Origin: an uncultured Clostridia bacterium
GTDB taxonomy: Bacteria; Bacillota; Clostridia; TANB77; CAG-465
Assembly: GCA_944386605.1 (NCBI GenBank)
Contig: CALXBS010000006.1
Coordinates: forward strand, 1 to 54,794
Direction: 5' to 3'
DNA: 54,794 bases
The translations under genes and the position numbers were made by a program. The notes under the pieces are model-generated. The model searched no databases and was not told where the DNA came from. It saw nothing but the letters and a program-made list of their open reading frames with translations. This document shows positions 35,115-44,568 of the stretch, in pieces (the first letter of the stretch is position 1; every line of letters starts with the position of its first letter).

Positions 35115-35212
35115 AAATTTCTTATTATATTTTTCAAATCAAGTATAAAACGTATCTAAAGGTAATTTTTTACCATTTTTGCAATTTCTGAAAACGCTTA
35201 AAGCCCTTGTAA

Positions 35213-37972
35213 TTACTGGATTTTACCACAACACTGCTTATACTTGCGACCACTTCCACATGGACACAAATCATTCCTACCCACTTTTTTCTCTGCTTTT
35301 ACAGGTTCTTTTTTCCCTTTAGAATCATCCTTATTCATTTTTAAATTAGAAATTTGATTTTCATTTCCTAACTTTTTCTCATTATATTTTTCATTTTTAT
35401 TCACACGAATAGAAAATACAATTTTTACTGCGTCTTCTTGAATAGAAGCAACCAATTCTTCAAACATATTATATCCTTCAATTTTATATGCTTCTAATGG
35501 ATTTACTTGTGCAATTCCTCTTAATTTAATACCTTCTTTTAAAGCAGTCATTGCATCAATATGATCCATCCATTTTTGTGTAATAGTATTTAAGATATAA
35601 TAACGTTCAAAACGATTTAAATCCTCTTCTACTTTTAATTCTTTTGCTTTATCATGATTTGCTTCATAAAAATCATTTGCCTTTGAACAAATTACTTCTA
35701 CAATTTTTTCTTCATCTAAAATTTCAATATCTTGCTTTTGAAGCATATTTGGAATGGTAAATAAATTATGTAGTACCGCATTTAAAGAATCAAATTCTAC
35801 CTCTTCTATATTAGATACTTTTGAAAAATAGTTATTTACTAGCTTTACAATCAATGGTCTATATAATTGTTTTACGACTTCTCCAATATTTTCAGTATCT
35901 AAAACGACTCTTCTTTGCTCATAAATAATGCCTCTTTGTTGGTTCATTACATCATCATATTCCAAGACATCTTTTCTGGCAGAATAATGAATTCCCTCTA
36001 TTTTTCTTTGTGCAGTTTCGATAGTACCACTTAACATTTTATGCTCAATTGGCATGTCATCTGGTAAGCCTAAAGAGCCCATAATTGCTAAAACTTTATC
36101 TGGAGCAAACAACTTCATTAAATCATCTTCAAAAGAAATATAGAAACGGCTAGAACCAGGATCCCCCTGACGACCTGAACGTCCTCTTAACTGATTATCA
36201 ATTCTTCTAGATTCATGACGTTCACTACCAATTACTCGAAGTCCACCAGCACTTAACACTTTCTTCCTATCTTCTTCAATGATTGGTTTTAATTTTGCCT
36301 CTATTTCCTGAATATCTTGTCTTGCCTTCAGTACTTCTGATGTTTCATTATGAATAGGTGTTACTGCAAGCTCTATTACCTCTTCTGTATAGCCTTTTGC
36401 AGCAAGTTCTTTTCTTACCATATTTTCTAAGTTTCCACCTAGCATGATATCCGTTCCACGTCCTGCCATGTTGGTTGCAATCGTTACACTTTTATACTTA
36501 CCTGCTTGTGCAATAATTTCTGCTTCCTTTGCATGATATTTTGCATTTAATACTTGATGAGGTATATTTTTCTTCTTCAAAAGATTACTAATAATTTCTG
36601 ATTTATCAATTGAAACGGTACCTACTAGAACCGGTTGACCTCTTTGATAACAATCTTCTACATCTGCTACAATAGCGTTATATTTTGCAGCTTTTGTTTT
36701 ATACACCAAATCATTTTGGTCATCACGAATTACAGGTTTATTCGTAGGAATTTCAATAACATCCAATTTATAGATTCCTTTAAATTCAGCTTCCTCTGTT
36801 TTGGCTGTACCTGTCATACCAGCTAGTTTATGATATAGTCTAAAATAGTTTTGATAAGTAATGGTAGCAAGTGTTTGGCTTTCAGACTCGATTTTTACTC
36901 TTTCTTTTGCTTCAATTGCCTGATGTAGTCCATCGCTATATCTTCTTCCCTCCAAAACACGTCCTGTAAATTCATCTACAATCATTACTTTTCCATCTTT
37001 TACAATGTAATCTTTATCTTTTTTCATTAATCCGTAAGCTCTAATTGCCTGATTTACATGATGAGAAATTGCGACATTATTTACATCGGATAAATTATCA
37101 ATTTTAAAATATTCTTCTACCTTTTTATTTCCCGTATCCGTTAAAGCAACTGTATGTGCTTTTAAATCTACGATATAGTCATACTCATTATCTGTTTCAT
37201 CAAATTCTTTGTCATTGTGTTCTACGATTACTTTTGCTTTCAAACTTTTTGCAATTTTGTCAGCCATTAAATACAAATCTGTTTGCTTATTTACCACACC
37301 TGAAATAATAAGAGGGGTTCTTGCCTCATCAATTAAAATACTATCAATCTCATCGACAATCGCATAATTTAAATCACGTTGTACCATATCTTGCTTTGCC
37401 ATTGCCATATTATCTCTTAAATAATCAAATCCAAACTCAGAATTGGTACCATAAGTAATATCCGCATTATATGCCTCTCTTTTTTCTTGACTGGTCATTC
37501 CACTCATAACTAGACCCACAGATAGTCCTAAAAATTTATACAATTTTCCCATCCATACACTACCAAGTTTTGCTAGATATTCGTTAACTGTAACAAGATG
37601 TGCGCCTTTTCCTTCTAATGCATTTAAATATAACGGTAAAGTAGCTACTAAAGTTTTTCCTTCTCCCGTTTTCATTTCAGCAATTCTACCTTGATGTAAA
37701 ATAATACCACCAATTAGCTGCACTCTAAAAGGTCTCATTCCAAGCACTCTACTACTTGCTTCTGCAACAGTAGCATATGCCTCTGGTAAAATATCCTCCA
37801 AAGTTTCTCCATTTTGTAATCTATTCTTAAATTTAATTGTATTTCCAGCTAATTCTTCATCGCTTAATTTTTTATATTCTTCCTCATAAGATTCAATTTT
37901 ATCTACAAGAGGTAATATTTTCCTTATTTCTTTTTTGCTATAAGAGCCAAAAATTTTCTCTAAAAAACTCAT
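35213..37972 (-). CDS. secA: Preprotein translocase ATPase SecA
   Basis: 919 residues, complete. It drives protein export through SecYEG. Walker A MKTGEGKT is at 100-107, the DEAD-like VDEIDSILIDEARTPLI follows, and MAGRGTDIMLGG, RRIDNQLRGRSGRQGDPG and the long helical scaffold are present. The C-terminus is a Lys-rich linker and a full SEC-C zinc motif, CPCGSGRKYKQCCG, for SecB or ribosome contact. GGAGG precedes the ATG. The promoter has an extended -10 box about 26 bp upstream. A single-gene unit with its own terminator. Confidence 0.98.
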   Translation of the reverse strand: MSFLEKIFGSYSKKEIRKILPLVDKIESYEEEYKKLSDEELAGNTIKFKNRLQNGETLEDILPEAYATVAEASSRVLGMRPFRVQLIGGIILHQGRIAEMKTGEGKTLVATLPLYLNALEGKGAHLVTVNEYLAKLGSVWMGKLYKFLGLSVGLVMSGMTSQEKREAYNADITYGTNSEFGFDYLRDNMAMAKQDMVQRDLNYAIVDEIDSILIDEARTPLIISGVVNKQTDLYLMADKIAKSLKAKVIVEHNDKEFDETDNEYDYIVDLKAHTVALTDTGNKKVEEYFKIDNLSDVNNVAISHHVNQAIRAYGLMKKDKDYIVKDGKVMIVDEFTGRVLEGRRYSDGLHQAIEAKERVKIESESQTLATITYQNYFRLYHKLAGMTGTAKTEEAEFKGIYKLDVIEIPTNKPVIRDDQNDLVYKTKAAKYNAIVADVEDCYQRGQPVLVGTVSIDKSEIISNLLKKKNIPHQVLNAKYHAKEAEIIAQAGKYKSVTIATNMAGRGTDIMLGGNLENMVRKELAAKGYTEEVIELAVTPIHNETSEVLKARQDIQEIEAKLKPIIEEDRKKVLSAGGLRVIGSERHESRRIDNQLRGRSGRQGDPGSSRFYISFEDDLMKLFAPDKVLAIMGSLGLPDDMPIEHKMLSGTIETAQRKIEGIHYSARKDVLEYDDVMNQQRGIIYEQRRVVLDTENIGEVVKQLYRPLIVKLVNNYFSKVSNIEEVEFDSLNAVLHNLFTIPNMLQKQDIEILDEEKIVEVICSKANDFYEANHDKAKELKVEEDLNRFERYYILNTITQKWMDHIDAMTALKEGIKLRGIAQVNPLEAYKIEGYNMFEELVASIQEDAVKIVFSIRVNKNEKYNEKKLGNENQISNLKMNKDDSKGKKEPVKAEKKVGRNDLCPCGSGRKYKQCCGKIQ

Positions 37973-37997
37973 GTTAAAACCTCCAATTATAACAAGG

Positions 37998-38006
37998 CTA
38001 TTATAC
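37998..38006 (-). promoter_or_regulatory. Extended -10 promoter of secA
   Basis: On the minus strand TGGTATAAT (TGn plus TATAAT) lies about 26 bp before the secA ATG. The -35 region is weak, as is usual for extended -10 promoters. Confidence 0.7.
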
Positions 38007-38141
38007 CATAAAAAGAATAAAAAAGAAAGACTATTCTTTGAGTATTCAAATATTTAAAAATCCATTTGAAAAAATAGAAAAACTGTACTAAAAATAAAAA
38101 TTTTGAATATATATATATTAGAGTTAAGGTTAGGTGTTCGT

Positions 38142-38621
38142 ATGTTTGTTTTAAACTTTAAGCTTGATATAAAAAAAATTGTATTTGGTTGTATATTAAT
38201 AGCACTTGCACTTGCTACGATTATAAAATTTGGAAATGATTCTACCAATACCGTCAGTTCAAAGACAACTAATACCTTTGATTATACATTAACAGAAGAA
38301 AATTATGTCGATACATTAAAAACCATTCATGAAAATCTTGACGAAAATATAGGAAAAACTGTTCAAATGAACGGATATGTTTATCGCATGCCCGATTTTA
38401 AAGACAATTATTTTGTCTGCGGAAGAGATTATTTGGTCAATAATGAAAATAATGTAGCTGGATTTTTATGTTATGAGGATCAAGGAGATAATCTACTAGA
38501 CAACGAATGGATCGAAATTACAGGTGTGATAGCAAAAGGAGAATATAACGGAGAGACTCCTGTTTTAAAAGTAAATCATATCACAAAAATTACAGCACCT
38601 GCAAATACCTATGTTCAGTAA
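38142..38621 (+). CDS. Membrane-anchored protein with a DUF1980-like C-terminal domain
   Basis: 159 residues. One membrane segment (about residues 9-27) is followed by a Ser/Thr linker and a beta-rich domain: GKTVQMNGYVYRMPDFKDNYFVCGRDYL, VAGFLCYEDQGD, NEWIEITGVIAKG and PVLKVNHITKI. This resembles the C-terminal OB-like domain of the TIGR03943/DUF1980 family, without the usual multi-span N-terminus and permease partner. The ATG at 38142 follows AGGTG by 5 nt; the in-frame TTG upstream is not supported. It stands alone between secA and the pilus operon, with a terminator behind it. Confidence 0.65.
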   Translation: MFVLNFKLDIKKIVFGCILIALALATIIKFGNDSTNTVSSKTTNTFDYTLTEENYVDTLKTIHENLDENIGKTVQMNGYVYRMPDFKDNYFVCGRDYLVNNENNVAGFLCYEDQGDNLLDNEWIEITGVIAKGEYNGETPVLKVNHITKITAPANTYVQ

Positions 38622-38631
38622 CCCATATTTT

Positions 38632-38656
38632 GAAGTGAATTTTCACTTCTTTTTTT
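38632..38656 (+). terminator. Terminator of the DUF1980-like gene
   Basis: GAAGTGAA (38632-38639) pairs with TTCACTTC (38642-38649), followed by T7. Confidence 0.88.
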
Positions 38657-38660
38657 GTTT

Positions 38661-38702
38661 AAAAAAACCTAAATGATAAAGCTGATTCTACCATTTAGGT
38701 TT
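38661..38702 (-). terminator. Terminator of the pilus operon
   Basis: AAACCTAAATG (38665-38675) pairs with CATTTAGGTTT (38692-38702); on the minus strand a T run follows. It also has T-rich sequence on its plus side. Confidence 0.85.
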
Positions 38703-38730
38703 CTTTTTATCTTTTTTTAGTTTTACTATC

Positions 38731-39108
38731 TTAAATAAAGAAAATATCAAATAAGATAATGATTACTCCACCAATCATACATGGATAGCTTAAATAATCG
38801 GTTTCTGCAAAAATTTCTAGTGGTTTATCGGGATTACAGTAGATCATTTTTTTCTTTCCAATGATGTTTTCTTTCTTTTGAAGTCCTTCTTTAAAAATAT
38901 AACTATTTAAAGAAGACTTATATTTTTTTCCATGAATGGTATATTCGTAAATATACTTAATATAATTATTCTCTAATGTCTCTATTTTAACGATTCTTGC
39001 TGGGATTTTTACCGCTTTTTCTAGTTTTTTCCTTCGAGATTTATAATGATAGTACCCATATCCTATTAATATCACTGCTAAAAATAAAATTGATAATTTA
39101 TTAAACAT
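38731..39108 (-). CDS. DUF3592-like membrane protein
   Basis: 125 residues with a membrane segment at each end (about residues 5-22 and 106-124) and between them a beta-rich domain (ARIVKIETLENNYIKYIYEYTIHGKKYKS...CNPDKPLEI), the layout of DUF3592 proteins. Role unknown. It is the last gene of the pilus operon, 20 bp after pilC, and so may be co-transcribed without being part of the machine. AAGGAAAGAAGGAT precedes the ATG. Confidence 0.7.
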   Translation of the reverse strand: MFNKLSILFLAVILIGYGYYHYKSRRKKLEKAVKIPARIVKIETLENNYIKYIYEYTIHGKKYKSSLNSYIFKEGLQKKENIIGKKKMIYCNPDKPLEIFAETDYLSYPCMIGGVIIILFDIFFI

Positions 39109-39128
39109 ATCCTTCTTTCCTTTCTTTT

Positions 39129-40463
39129 TTAAGCGGGTATCTCAATAAATCCACCCATATACAAATTAATTAATGGAACTAGTACTACTATAGTAAAGAT
39201 CACTAACATAATTCCAACGATAAGATAAGTAATCTCTGGTAATAATTTTGTAAATCTTTTTAGATAAGTATTTACTTCCATTGCAATATATTCATTTACC
39301 TTTTCTAAAATCTCTGCTAAATTAGATTTCATCCCCACTTCAATCATTTGAGTCATCATTTTATTAAAGATTTTCTTTTCAACAAAAGGTTTGTACCACA
39401 TCTCTCCATTTGCGATACATGCTCTACTTTTTTCAACGATAGAAGCAAAATAATAGTTTTTGGTAATATTTCTAGATACTTCTAAACTTTCCTGGATTCT
39501 CATACCATTTTTTAAATTTAGTAACATTGCTTGAAAAAAGTTATTTAACAAAATATTGGTGTTTAACTTTCCAAATATTGGCATTTTTAATTTTAGCTTA
39601 TCCTTAAAGAATCTTCCTTTAGGAGTACTGGTATAAACTTTCCAAACAATCAGTACAAGAACGATTGCAATCACAAAAAAGTACCAATATTGCATTAAAA
39701 ATTTTGCACAAGAAAGTGCTACTAATGTTGCTTGTGGAATTTCCTGACTAGATCCAAACATTTGATAAACATTTTCTAGTAATGGAACTCCTACAATAAG
39801 TGCTACAAACATAGAAAGCAAGATAAATACAAATTGTAATAATCTTGGAACAAGGTTTTCTCTAACGGTTTTCTTTAATTTATCAGATTTTTCAATATAT
39901 TCTCTTACATAAAGTAAAGATTCTTCTAATGTTCCTGCCTCTTCTCCTACTTTGATAAAATTAATAAACATTTCTGGAAAAACTTCTGAATATACCTCTA
40001 AGGAAGTATATAATTTTTCTCCTGCAATCACTCTTTTTAAAACATCTTCTAATATTTCTTTAAAATAACTATTTTCAATTCCTTCACAAATAGAAGATAA
40101 TGCATCTACATTATTAAATTTTGCTTTTTTTAAAATATAAAAATCATTTACAAAAACAAGCAAATCCTTAGAAGAGATTTTTTTAGAAAAATTAACATCC
40201 ATTGTTAATATTTCTTTTACACTCATCTGTTTAATGCTTCTTTTTTTCATGCCGTTTTTCTTTTCTTGTTTTCTTTCTTGTTCAATTTTTTTAAAGTTTA
40301 CTTTCCTATACTTTCTTAAACCACTTTTTTGTTCTTTTATCATAAGAGGTTGCATATGATCTTCTTTTAAGCTAGTTAAAACTGCATTTTTATCGGTTGC
40401 AAGTATTCTTCCCGTTGTGACTTTTCCATTTTCTAATACCGCCTTATATCGATAACTTGGCAA
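39129..40463 (-). CDS. pilC: Type IV pilus/type II secretion inner-membrane protein PilC (GspF)
   Basis: 444 residues. The family start pattern PSYRYKAVLENGKVTTGRI and two T2SSF domains are visible: the first around SSKDLLVFVNDFYILKKA...FPEMFINFIKVGEEAGTLEESL, the second around NTNILLNNFFQAMLLNLKNGMRIQESLE...MIEVGMKSNLAEIL. Three membrane spans are seen. A basic linker of about 45 residues (KYRKVNFKKIEQERKQEKK) sits after the N-terminal part. PilC is the platform on which PilB acts. I start at TTG 40463, 7 nt after AGGAGG; the GTG at 40472 is inside that site. Confidence 0.92.
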   Translation of the reverse strand: MPSYRYKAVLENGKVTTGRILATDKNAVLTSLKEDHMQPLMIKEQKSGLRKYRKVNFKKIEQERKQEKKNGMKKRSIKQMSVKEILTMDVNFSKKISSKDLLVFVNDFYILKKAKFNNVDALSSICEGIENSYFKEILEDVLKRVIAGEKLYTSLEVYSEVFPEMFINFIKVGEEAGTLEESLLYVREYIEKSDKLKKTVRENLVPRLLQFVFILLSMFVALIVGVPLLENVYQMFGSSQEIPQATLVALSCAKFLMQYWYFFVIAIVLVLIVWKVYTSTPKGRFFKDKLKLKMPIFGKLNTNILLNNFFQAMLLNLKNGMRIQESLEVSRNITKNYYFASIVEKSRACIANGEMWYKPFVEKKIFNKMMTQMIEVGMKSNLAEILEKVNEYIAMEVNTYLKRFTKLLPEITYLIVGIMLVIFTIVVLVPLINLYMGGFIEIPA

Positions 40464-40478
40464 AATATACACCTCCTA

Positions 40479-42116
40479 TTAAATTAAAATATTTCTTTTT
40501 AATTCTTCTACAGTTGTAATTCCATTTAATACTTTTTTAACACCATCTACAATGAGAGGCTTATAGTCTGTTTTTTCCATCGCATATTTACGAATATCAA
40601 TACTAGATTTTCCATCTGAAATCATATCTTTTAAATATTCATCTAAACATAACACTTCATAAAGAGCAATTCTTTCATAATACCCGGTATAGTTACAAGT
40701 TGCACATCCAACAGGCTCATAAGTTTCACATGCTTTTAAGTCAAAGTTTACTTTGGTTAATTTTTCTACTCTTTCAATATACTTTTTCTCTTCATCATTT
40801 AAAACATGTTGTTTTTTACAATGTGGGCATAATCTTCTTACCAATCTTTGCGAAATAGAAGTAATGAGAGTTGCAGATACATCATAATCAGAAATCCCCA
40901 TTTTTCTTAATCTAGTAATTGCCTCAATTGCGTCTATGGTATGAATGGTACTTAACACCAAATGACCGGTTTGTCCTGCTTCTATTGCAATTTTTGCTGT
41001 ATCTAAATCTCGTATTTCTCCGACTAAAATAATATCAGGGTCTTGTCTTACAACCGTTCTTAAAGCAGATTCAAACGTAATAGATTTTCCAATTTCTATT
41101 TGATTAATTCCAGGAATTCTACGCTCTACAGGATTTTCAATAGAAATAATATTAATTTCTGGTCGATCCAAATATTCTAATACACTATATAACGTTGTGG
41201 TTTTACCTCCACCCGTAGGGGCACAAACAAGTACCATACTATTTTTTTGCTGAAAAGCTCTTTCAATTAATTCCGGATTATTTGGAAATCCTAATTCAAA
41301 TAAATTCTTTGCTTCTGTATTCTTTTTTAATAATCTTAATACAAATTTTTCTCCGTTTACATTTTTTTGACTGGAAACACGAATGCTATAATTTTCATAA
41401 GTGTTAATACTTCCATCTTGATCAGAAGTAAGCTCTTGGTGCATATTAGAAATGGCTTTTATTCTTCCAGCGATTACTCCTTGACGGTATTTTGATATTT
41501 CACTTACAGTAATTAATATTCCATCAATACGATAACGAATTCTTACCTTGTCTTCCATAGGTTCTATATGAATATCAGAAGCTCTTTTTTCAATAGCAGT
41601 CATAATAATATTATCAATTAACTTCGTAACATCTTTTTCTTCACTATTGATAAAAGTGGTTTCTACAGTTTTAACGGTTTCAATTTGCCTCATAATAGAA
41701 GTATAAAGTGTAATATATACTTCCATTGTATATCCTTCGTTTAATAACAAAAGCTCTATTTCTTTTACTTTTTCGGTATCTAAAGGATCTGCAAAAGCTA
41801 CTTTTAACGTGGTTCCTTCAATTGCAAAAGGAATCACTTTATAATTAATAATCATATCCCTTGGTAAATATTTCACAGGATTAATTTCTAATTTTTGTGT
41901 TAACATAACAGGAGTCACTTGGATTTTGTATGCTAATGTATCCAGCAATTCATTCTTATCACACATATCTAGTACATCTACAATTTCACCAAATTTTAAA
42001 TCCTTATGATCATTTTGATAGCTTACAACCTTTTCAATTTGTTCTTCTGTTAATAAACCTCTTTTTAAAAATTCTGCACCAATTGGATTTTTTCTTGCCT
42101 TAACATTTTCAAACAT
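40479..42116 (-). CDS. pilB: Type IV pilus assembly ATPase PilB (GspE)
   Basis: 545 residues. An N-terminal MshEN-like domain (GAEFLKRGLLTEEQIEKVV) comes first. The secretion ATPase core has CAPTGGGKTTTLYSVL (Walker A, about residue 300), the Asp box, RQDPDIILVGEIRD (Walker B) and LVLSTIHTID (His box). The tetracysteine zinc motif is made by LCPHC (about 429) and CATC (about 472). It powers pilus extension. No PilT retraction ATPase is in the operon. AGGAGGG precedes the ATG. Confidence 0.95.
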   Translation of the reverse strand: MFENVKARKNPIGAEFLKRGLLTEEQIEKVVSYQNDHKDLKFGEIVDVLDMCDKNELLDTLAYKIQVTPVMLTQKLEINPVKYLPRDMIINYKVIPFAIEGTTLKVAFADPLDTEKVKEIELLLLNEGYTMEVYITLYTSIMRQIETVKTVETTFINSEEKDVTKLIDNIIMTAIEKRASDIHIEPMEDKVRIRYRIDGILITVSEISKYRQGVIAGRIKAISNMHQELTSDQDGSINTYENYSIRVSSQKNVNGEKFVLRLLKKNTEAKNLFELGFPNNPELIERAFQQKNSMVLVCAPTGGGKTTTLYSVLEYLDRPEINIISIENPVERRIPGINQIEIGKSITFESALRTVVRQDPDIILVGEIRDLDTAKIAIEAGQTGHLVLSTIHTIDAIEAITRLRKMGISDYDVSATLITSISQRLVRRLCPHCKKQHVLNDEEKKYIERVEKLTKVNFDLKACETYEPVGCATCNYTGYYERIALYEVLCLDEYLKDMISDGKSSIDIRKYAMEKTDYKPLIVDGVKKVLNGITTVEELKRNILI

Positions 42117-42126
42117 CTTATCCCTC

Positions 42127-42345
42127 CTATTTTTGTTTTTCTAACTGTTTCTGATAATATTCTTCTATATTATTATAATCTTTTTCATATAATTGTACAA
42201 TGCTTTTTTCGTATTTATCTTGTAGAATATAGAAGTGCTCCTCTTCTGCAAAAGTAGAGGTTACATAGACTGTAAATATCACTGCAGATAACACCACTAC
42301 TAAAATTCCCGATCCCATCCATTTATTTTTAAAAATCTTACTCAT
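42127..42345 (-). CDS. Small single-span membrane protein of the pilus operon
   Basis: 72 residues: basic start, one membrane segment (GILVVVLSAVIFTVYVTSTF, about residues 11-31) and a charged helical tail (DKYEKSIVQLYEKDYNNIEEYYQKQLEKQ). No family recognised. The ATG at 42345 follows AGGTG; the GTG at 42354 is inside that site. It overlaps the end of the preceding pilin-like gene, so a part in the same machine is likely. Confidence 0.65.
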   Translation of the reverse strand: MSKIFKNKWMGSGILVVVLSAVIFTVYVTSTFAEEEHFYILQDKYEKSIVQLYEKDYNNIEEYYQKQLEKQK

Positions 42346-42760
42346 TTGATTCACCTACTGAAAAAAGAATATTTTTTTGGAGTGTCTTTCCATACTTTTC
42401 TACTACTATTTCTATTTGATACAAGCGCTCACTTTTTAGCTCTAAATGAAACTCTTCTACATTACTTAAAAGTAAAATGTCATTTTTTAAAATGCTTTTT
42501 GTTTGTGTATCATAAACATACTCATCCTGATTAGAAAAGACAAATTTATCTCCAATTTGATCTAAATAGGTACTTTGACTTGCACTATTTAAAATATTAA
42601 ATTGCAGTTTTTGCACTGCTTCATAATTGATAATTTCTCCTTTTCGATTTAATGCCATATAATTCATATTGGTACCAAAAGCAATCGCAATGGAAGTAAA
42701 TATAAAAAATAATACGACATAAATTAAAATAGATGTCATGGTAATTCCTTTTTTATACAA
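42338..42760 (-). CDS. Prepilin-like protein (minor pilin)
   Basis: 140 residues. MYKKG-ITMTSILIYVVLFFIFTSIAIAFG has the form of a short basic class III leader ending in Gly and a long hydrophobic helix, as in type IV prepilins. It lacks Glu at mature position 5. A globular domain follows with PulJ/GspJ-like pattern (NRKGEIINYEAVQKLQFNILNSAS...VEEFHLEL). I keep the TTG start at 42760, which has GGGAGT upstream and keeps the leader; an ATG seven codons later has AAAGGA and would delete the leader. Confidence 0.7.
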   Translation of the reverse strand: MYKKGITMTSILIYVVLFFIFTSIAIAFGTNMNYMALNRKGEIINYEAVQKLQFNILNSASQSTYLDQIGDKFVFSNQDEYVYDTQTKSILKNDILLLSNVEEFHLELKSERLYQIEIVVEKYGKTLQKNILFSVGESNE

Positions 42761-42761
42761 C

Positions 42762-43535
42762 TTACTCCCTACCTTTCACTGTATGTATTTTTAATTCATA
42801 TGGTTTTTCTAAAACCTCATATGTTACCGTCATTTCAACAATCTTTACCAAATCTTGTTTGGTGGTATCTTGTTCTGATAATTTGGTTACTTGCGATTTA
42901 ATATGATAGTCAATTTGATGAATCCTTTCTTCTTTTTCATAGCTTACTACCTCTTCATAAGGGTTTGCTTTTATGGTCTCTAATTGCTCAATTGCTAAAT
43001 TTAAAGCTTCACTCTTTGCACGTGTTAAAAGAAAACGATTGCTGGTATTTCTAGTAACAAGATACATGGTGGTAAGTACAAAACAAAAGATAATCATAGC
43101 GACTAATAGTTCACTTACAAATACACCCTTTTTTGCCTCTTTTAAAGCTTTTCCATTTTTTTTAACAGATACAATAACCCCTATTGCAAAGAAAAGTATA
43201 ACATAAAGAATTAACACAAGCGCAAGTTTTACAGTATATCCTAGTAAAAGGTACGCTATTAAAAACACAAATGCATTGACAAGCTCTAGTATAAAATAGG
43301 AATTGCTAATTTTATGAGAACAATACTTACATTTTCCTTTTCTTATAAGAAAGCTTATCAAAGGGATTAAATCCCAAAATGCAAGTTTATGCTTACAATT
43401 TGGGCAATAGGAATGTTTGATAATAATATCTTCTCCTCTTGGAATCCTATAAAAAGCAAGTGAGAAAAAGCTTCCAAACAAACTTCCCATGATCCACATT
43501 AAAGCCCCTATTACTCCACTAATGATTATTTCCAT
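42762..43535 (-). CDS. Fusion of the prepilin peptidase N-terminal domain with a prepilin
   Basis: 257 residues. The first 110 or so match the N-terminal domain of prepilin peptidases: GSLFGSFFSLAFYRIPRGEDII, then CPNCKHKLAFWDLIPLISFLI and CKYCSHKI, which supply the four zinc cysteines, and a membrane span. Where the Asp-protease half should follow there is instead a prepilin: KEAKKG-VFVSELLVAMIIFCFVL, with Glu at mature position 5 and a GspI-like body (SEALNLAIEQLETIKANPYEEV). The catalytic aspartates are absent. The ATG at 43535 has CGGAG upstream. A frame-true fusion without stop codons, placed among pilin genes. Confidence 0.8.
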   Translation of the reverse strand: MEIIISGVIGALMWIMGSLFGSFFSLAFYRIPRGEDIIIKHSYCPNCKHKLAFWDLIPLISFLIRKGKCKYCSHKISNSYFILELVNAFVFLIAYLLLGYTVKLALVLILYVILFFAIGVIVSVKKNGKALKEAKKGVFVSELLVAMIIFCFVLTTMYLVTRNTSNRFLLTRAKSEALNLAIEQLETIKANPYEEVVSYEKEERIHQIDYHIKSQVTKLSEQDTTKQDLVKIVEMTVTYEVLEKPYELKIHTVKGRE

Positions 43536-43603
43536 GCTTTCATCTCCGTCTAGCTTAAATACGACAAAGACATATATACTCCATGGCATATATGTCCTTT
43601 ATT

Positions 43604-44056
43604 TTATTCTGGATTAGATACTACTAATGAAACAATACCATTTGTATCTACCATGAAATCTTTCAATCTTTCAGCTGAAATTCCTAGGTCTTCTGCTTTT
43701 AAAGTATATGGTGTATCTGATTCTTCAGCAATAGCAAATTGCTCTACGCCATTGATTTTCTTTTTGGTAATCATTTTGGAACTATCATTTGTGACACAAA
43801 ATGTTAGTGTTCCATCTTCTAAAACACCGCCATCTTTAAAAGAAACAGGTTCTTTTGTATTATACATCATTTTGGTTAATAATGTATTGACAGCCGTTTG
43901 AACTGTTAGCTTATCTGTTGCATCTACACTTGTTTTACTTTCTCCTATCACATCCATTCCATCTTTTAAAGAAAGAACTACTGCAGAAGCAAGTATAATC
44001 ATAACGATTACAGTAATGGCAAGAACTATTAAAGAAACACCTTTTTTTGATCCCAT
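43604..44056 (-). CDS. Prepilin-like protein
   Basis: 150 residues. MGSKKG-VSLIVLAITVIVMIILASAVVLSLKDG is a short basic leader ending in Gly plus a pilin-type helix of the kind common in uncultured Firmicutes; Glu at mature position 5 is missing. A small globular domain follows (SVDATDKLTVQTAVNTLLTKM...). The ATG at 44056 has AGGAGG right upstream; the longer open frame to 44113 has none. It may be the main pilin or a minor one. Confidence 0.75.
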   Translation of the reverse strand: MGSKKGVSLIVLAITVIVMIILASAVVLSLKDGMDVIGESKTSVDATDKLTVQTAVNTLLTKMMYNTKEPVSFKDGGVLEDGTLTFCVTNDSSKMITKKKINGVEQFAIAEESDTPYTLKAEDLGISAERLKDFMVDTNGIVSLVVSNPE

Positions 44057-44067
44057 ATTTTTTCCTC

Positions 44068-44568
44068 CTATCTCACACCTAATTTTAAGCCATTCATTTC
44101 TGAGCCCCACCAATTTGGTGTTTCCTCAAAATTAACTTTTATCATTCCTTCTTCTGTAACATACCAAGAAATATCTGAATAAGAAGATATATCTACATTA
44201 AATAATGTTTTTACATTATCATTTACCAATTTATAATAACTTACTTCATTTTCTTCTACTTTATCATTTGTATCAATCACAGAAACTAATACATTATCTT
44301 CATTATCTTTAATATCTACTAAATTCCCTTCACTATCCTCTGATTTTGCAGAAAGAATTTCTAATTTTGTATATGCTCCAAAAGTATCTGAATAGGTAGA
44401 GCCAAGATAATAAGATAAACCAGATTGTAAATCTTGTACATCATTTAGAAAACTTGCTTTCTTTTCTACATTTCCTACTCCATTTTTTCCAAATAAAACA
44501 TATGCTCCTAATAATAGTAACAATGCTATTAATACAAATATAACTACGGTTTTACTTTTTTCTGACAT
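44068..44568 (-). CDS. Single-span membrane protein of the pilus operon
   Basis: 166 residues: SEKSK, a membrane segment (VVIFVLIALLLLLGAYVLF), then a mostly beta extracellular domain (DLQSGLSYYLGSTYSDTFGAYTKLEILSA...SDISWYVTEEGMIKVNFEE). Resembles a pilin-like or assembly accessory protein without a processing site. AAGGAGTG precedes the ATG at 44568. Its place between pilO-like and pilin genes supports a pilus role. Confidence 0.6.
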   Translation of the reverse strand: MSEKSKTVVIFVLIALLLLLGAYVLFGKNGVGNVEKKASFLNDVQDLQSGLSYYLGSTYSDTFGAYTKLEILSAKSEDSEGNLVDIKDNEDNVLVSVIDTNDKVEENEVSYYKLVNDNVKTLFNVDISSYSDISWYVTEEGMIKVNFEETPNWWGSEMNGLKLGVR

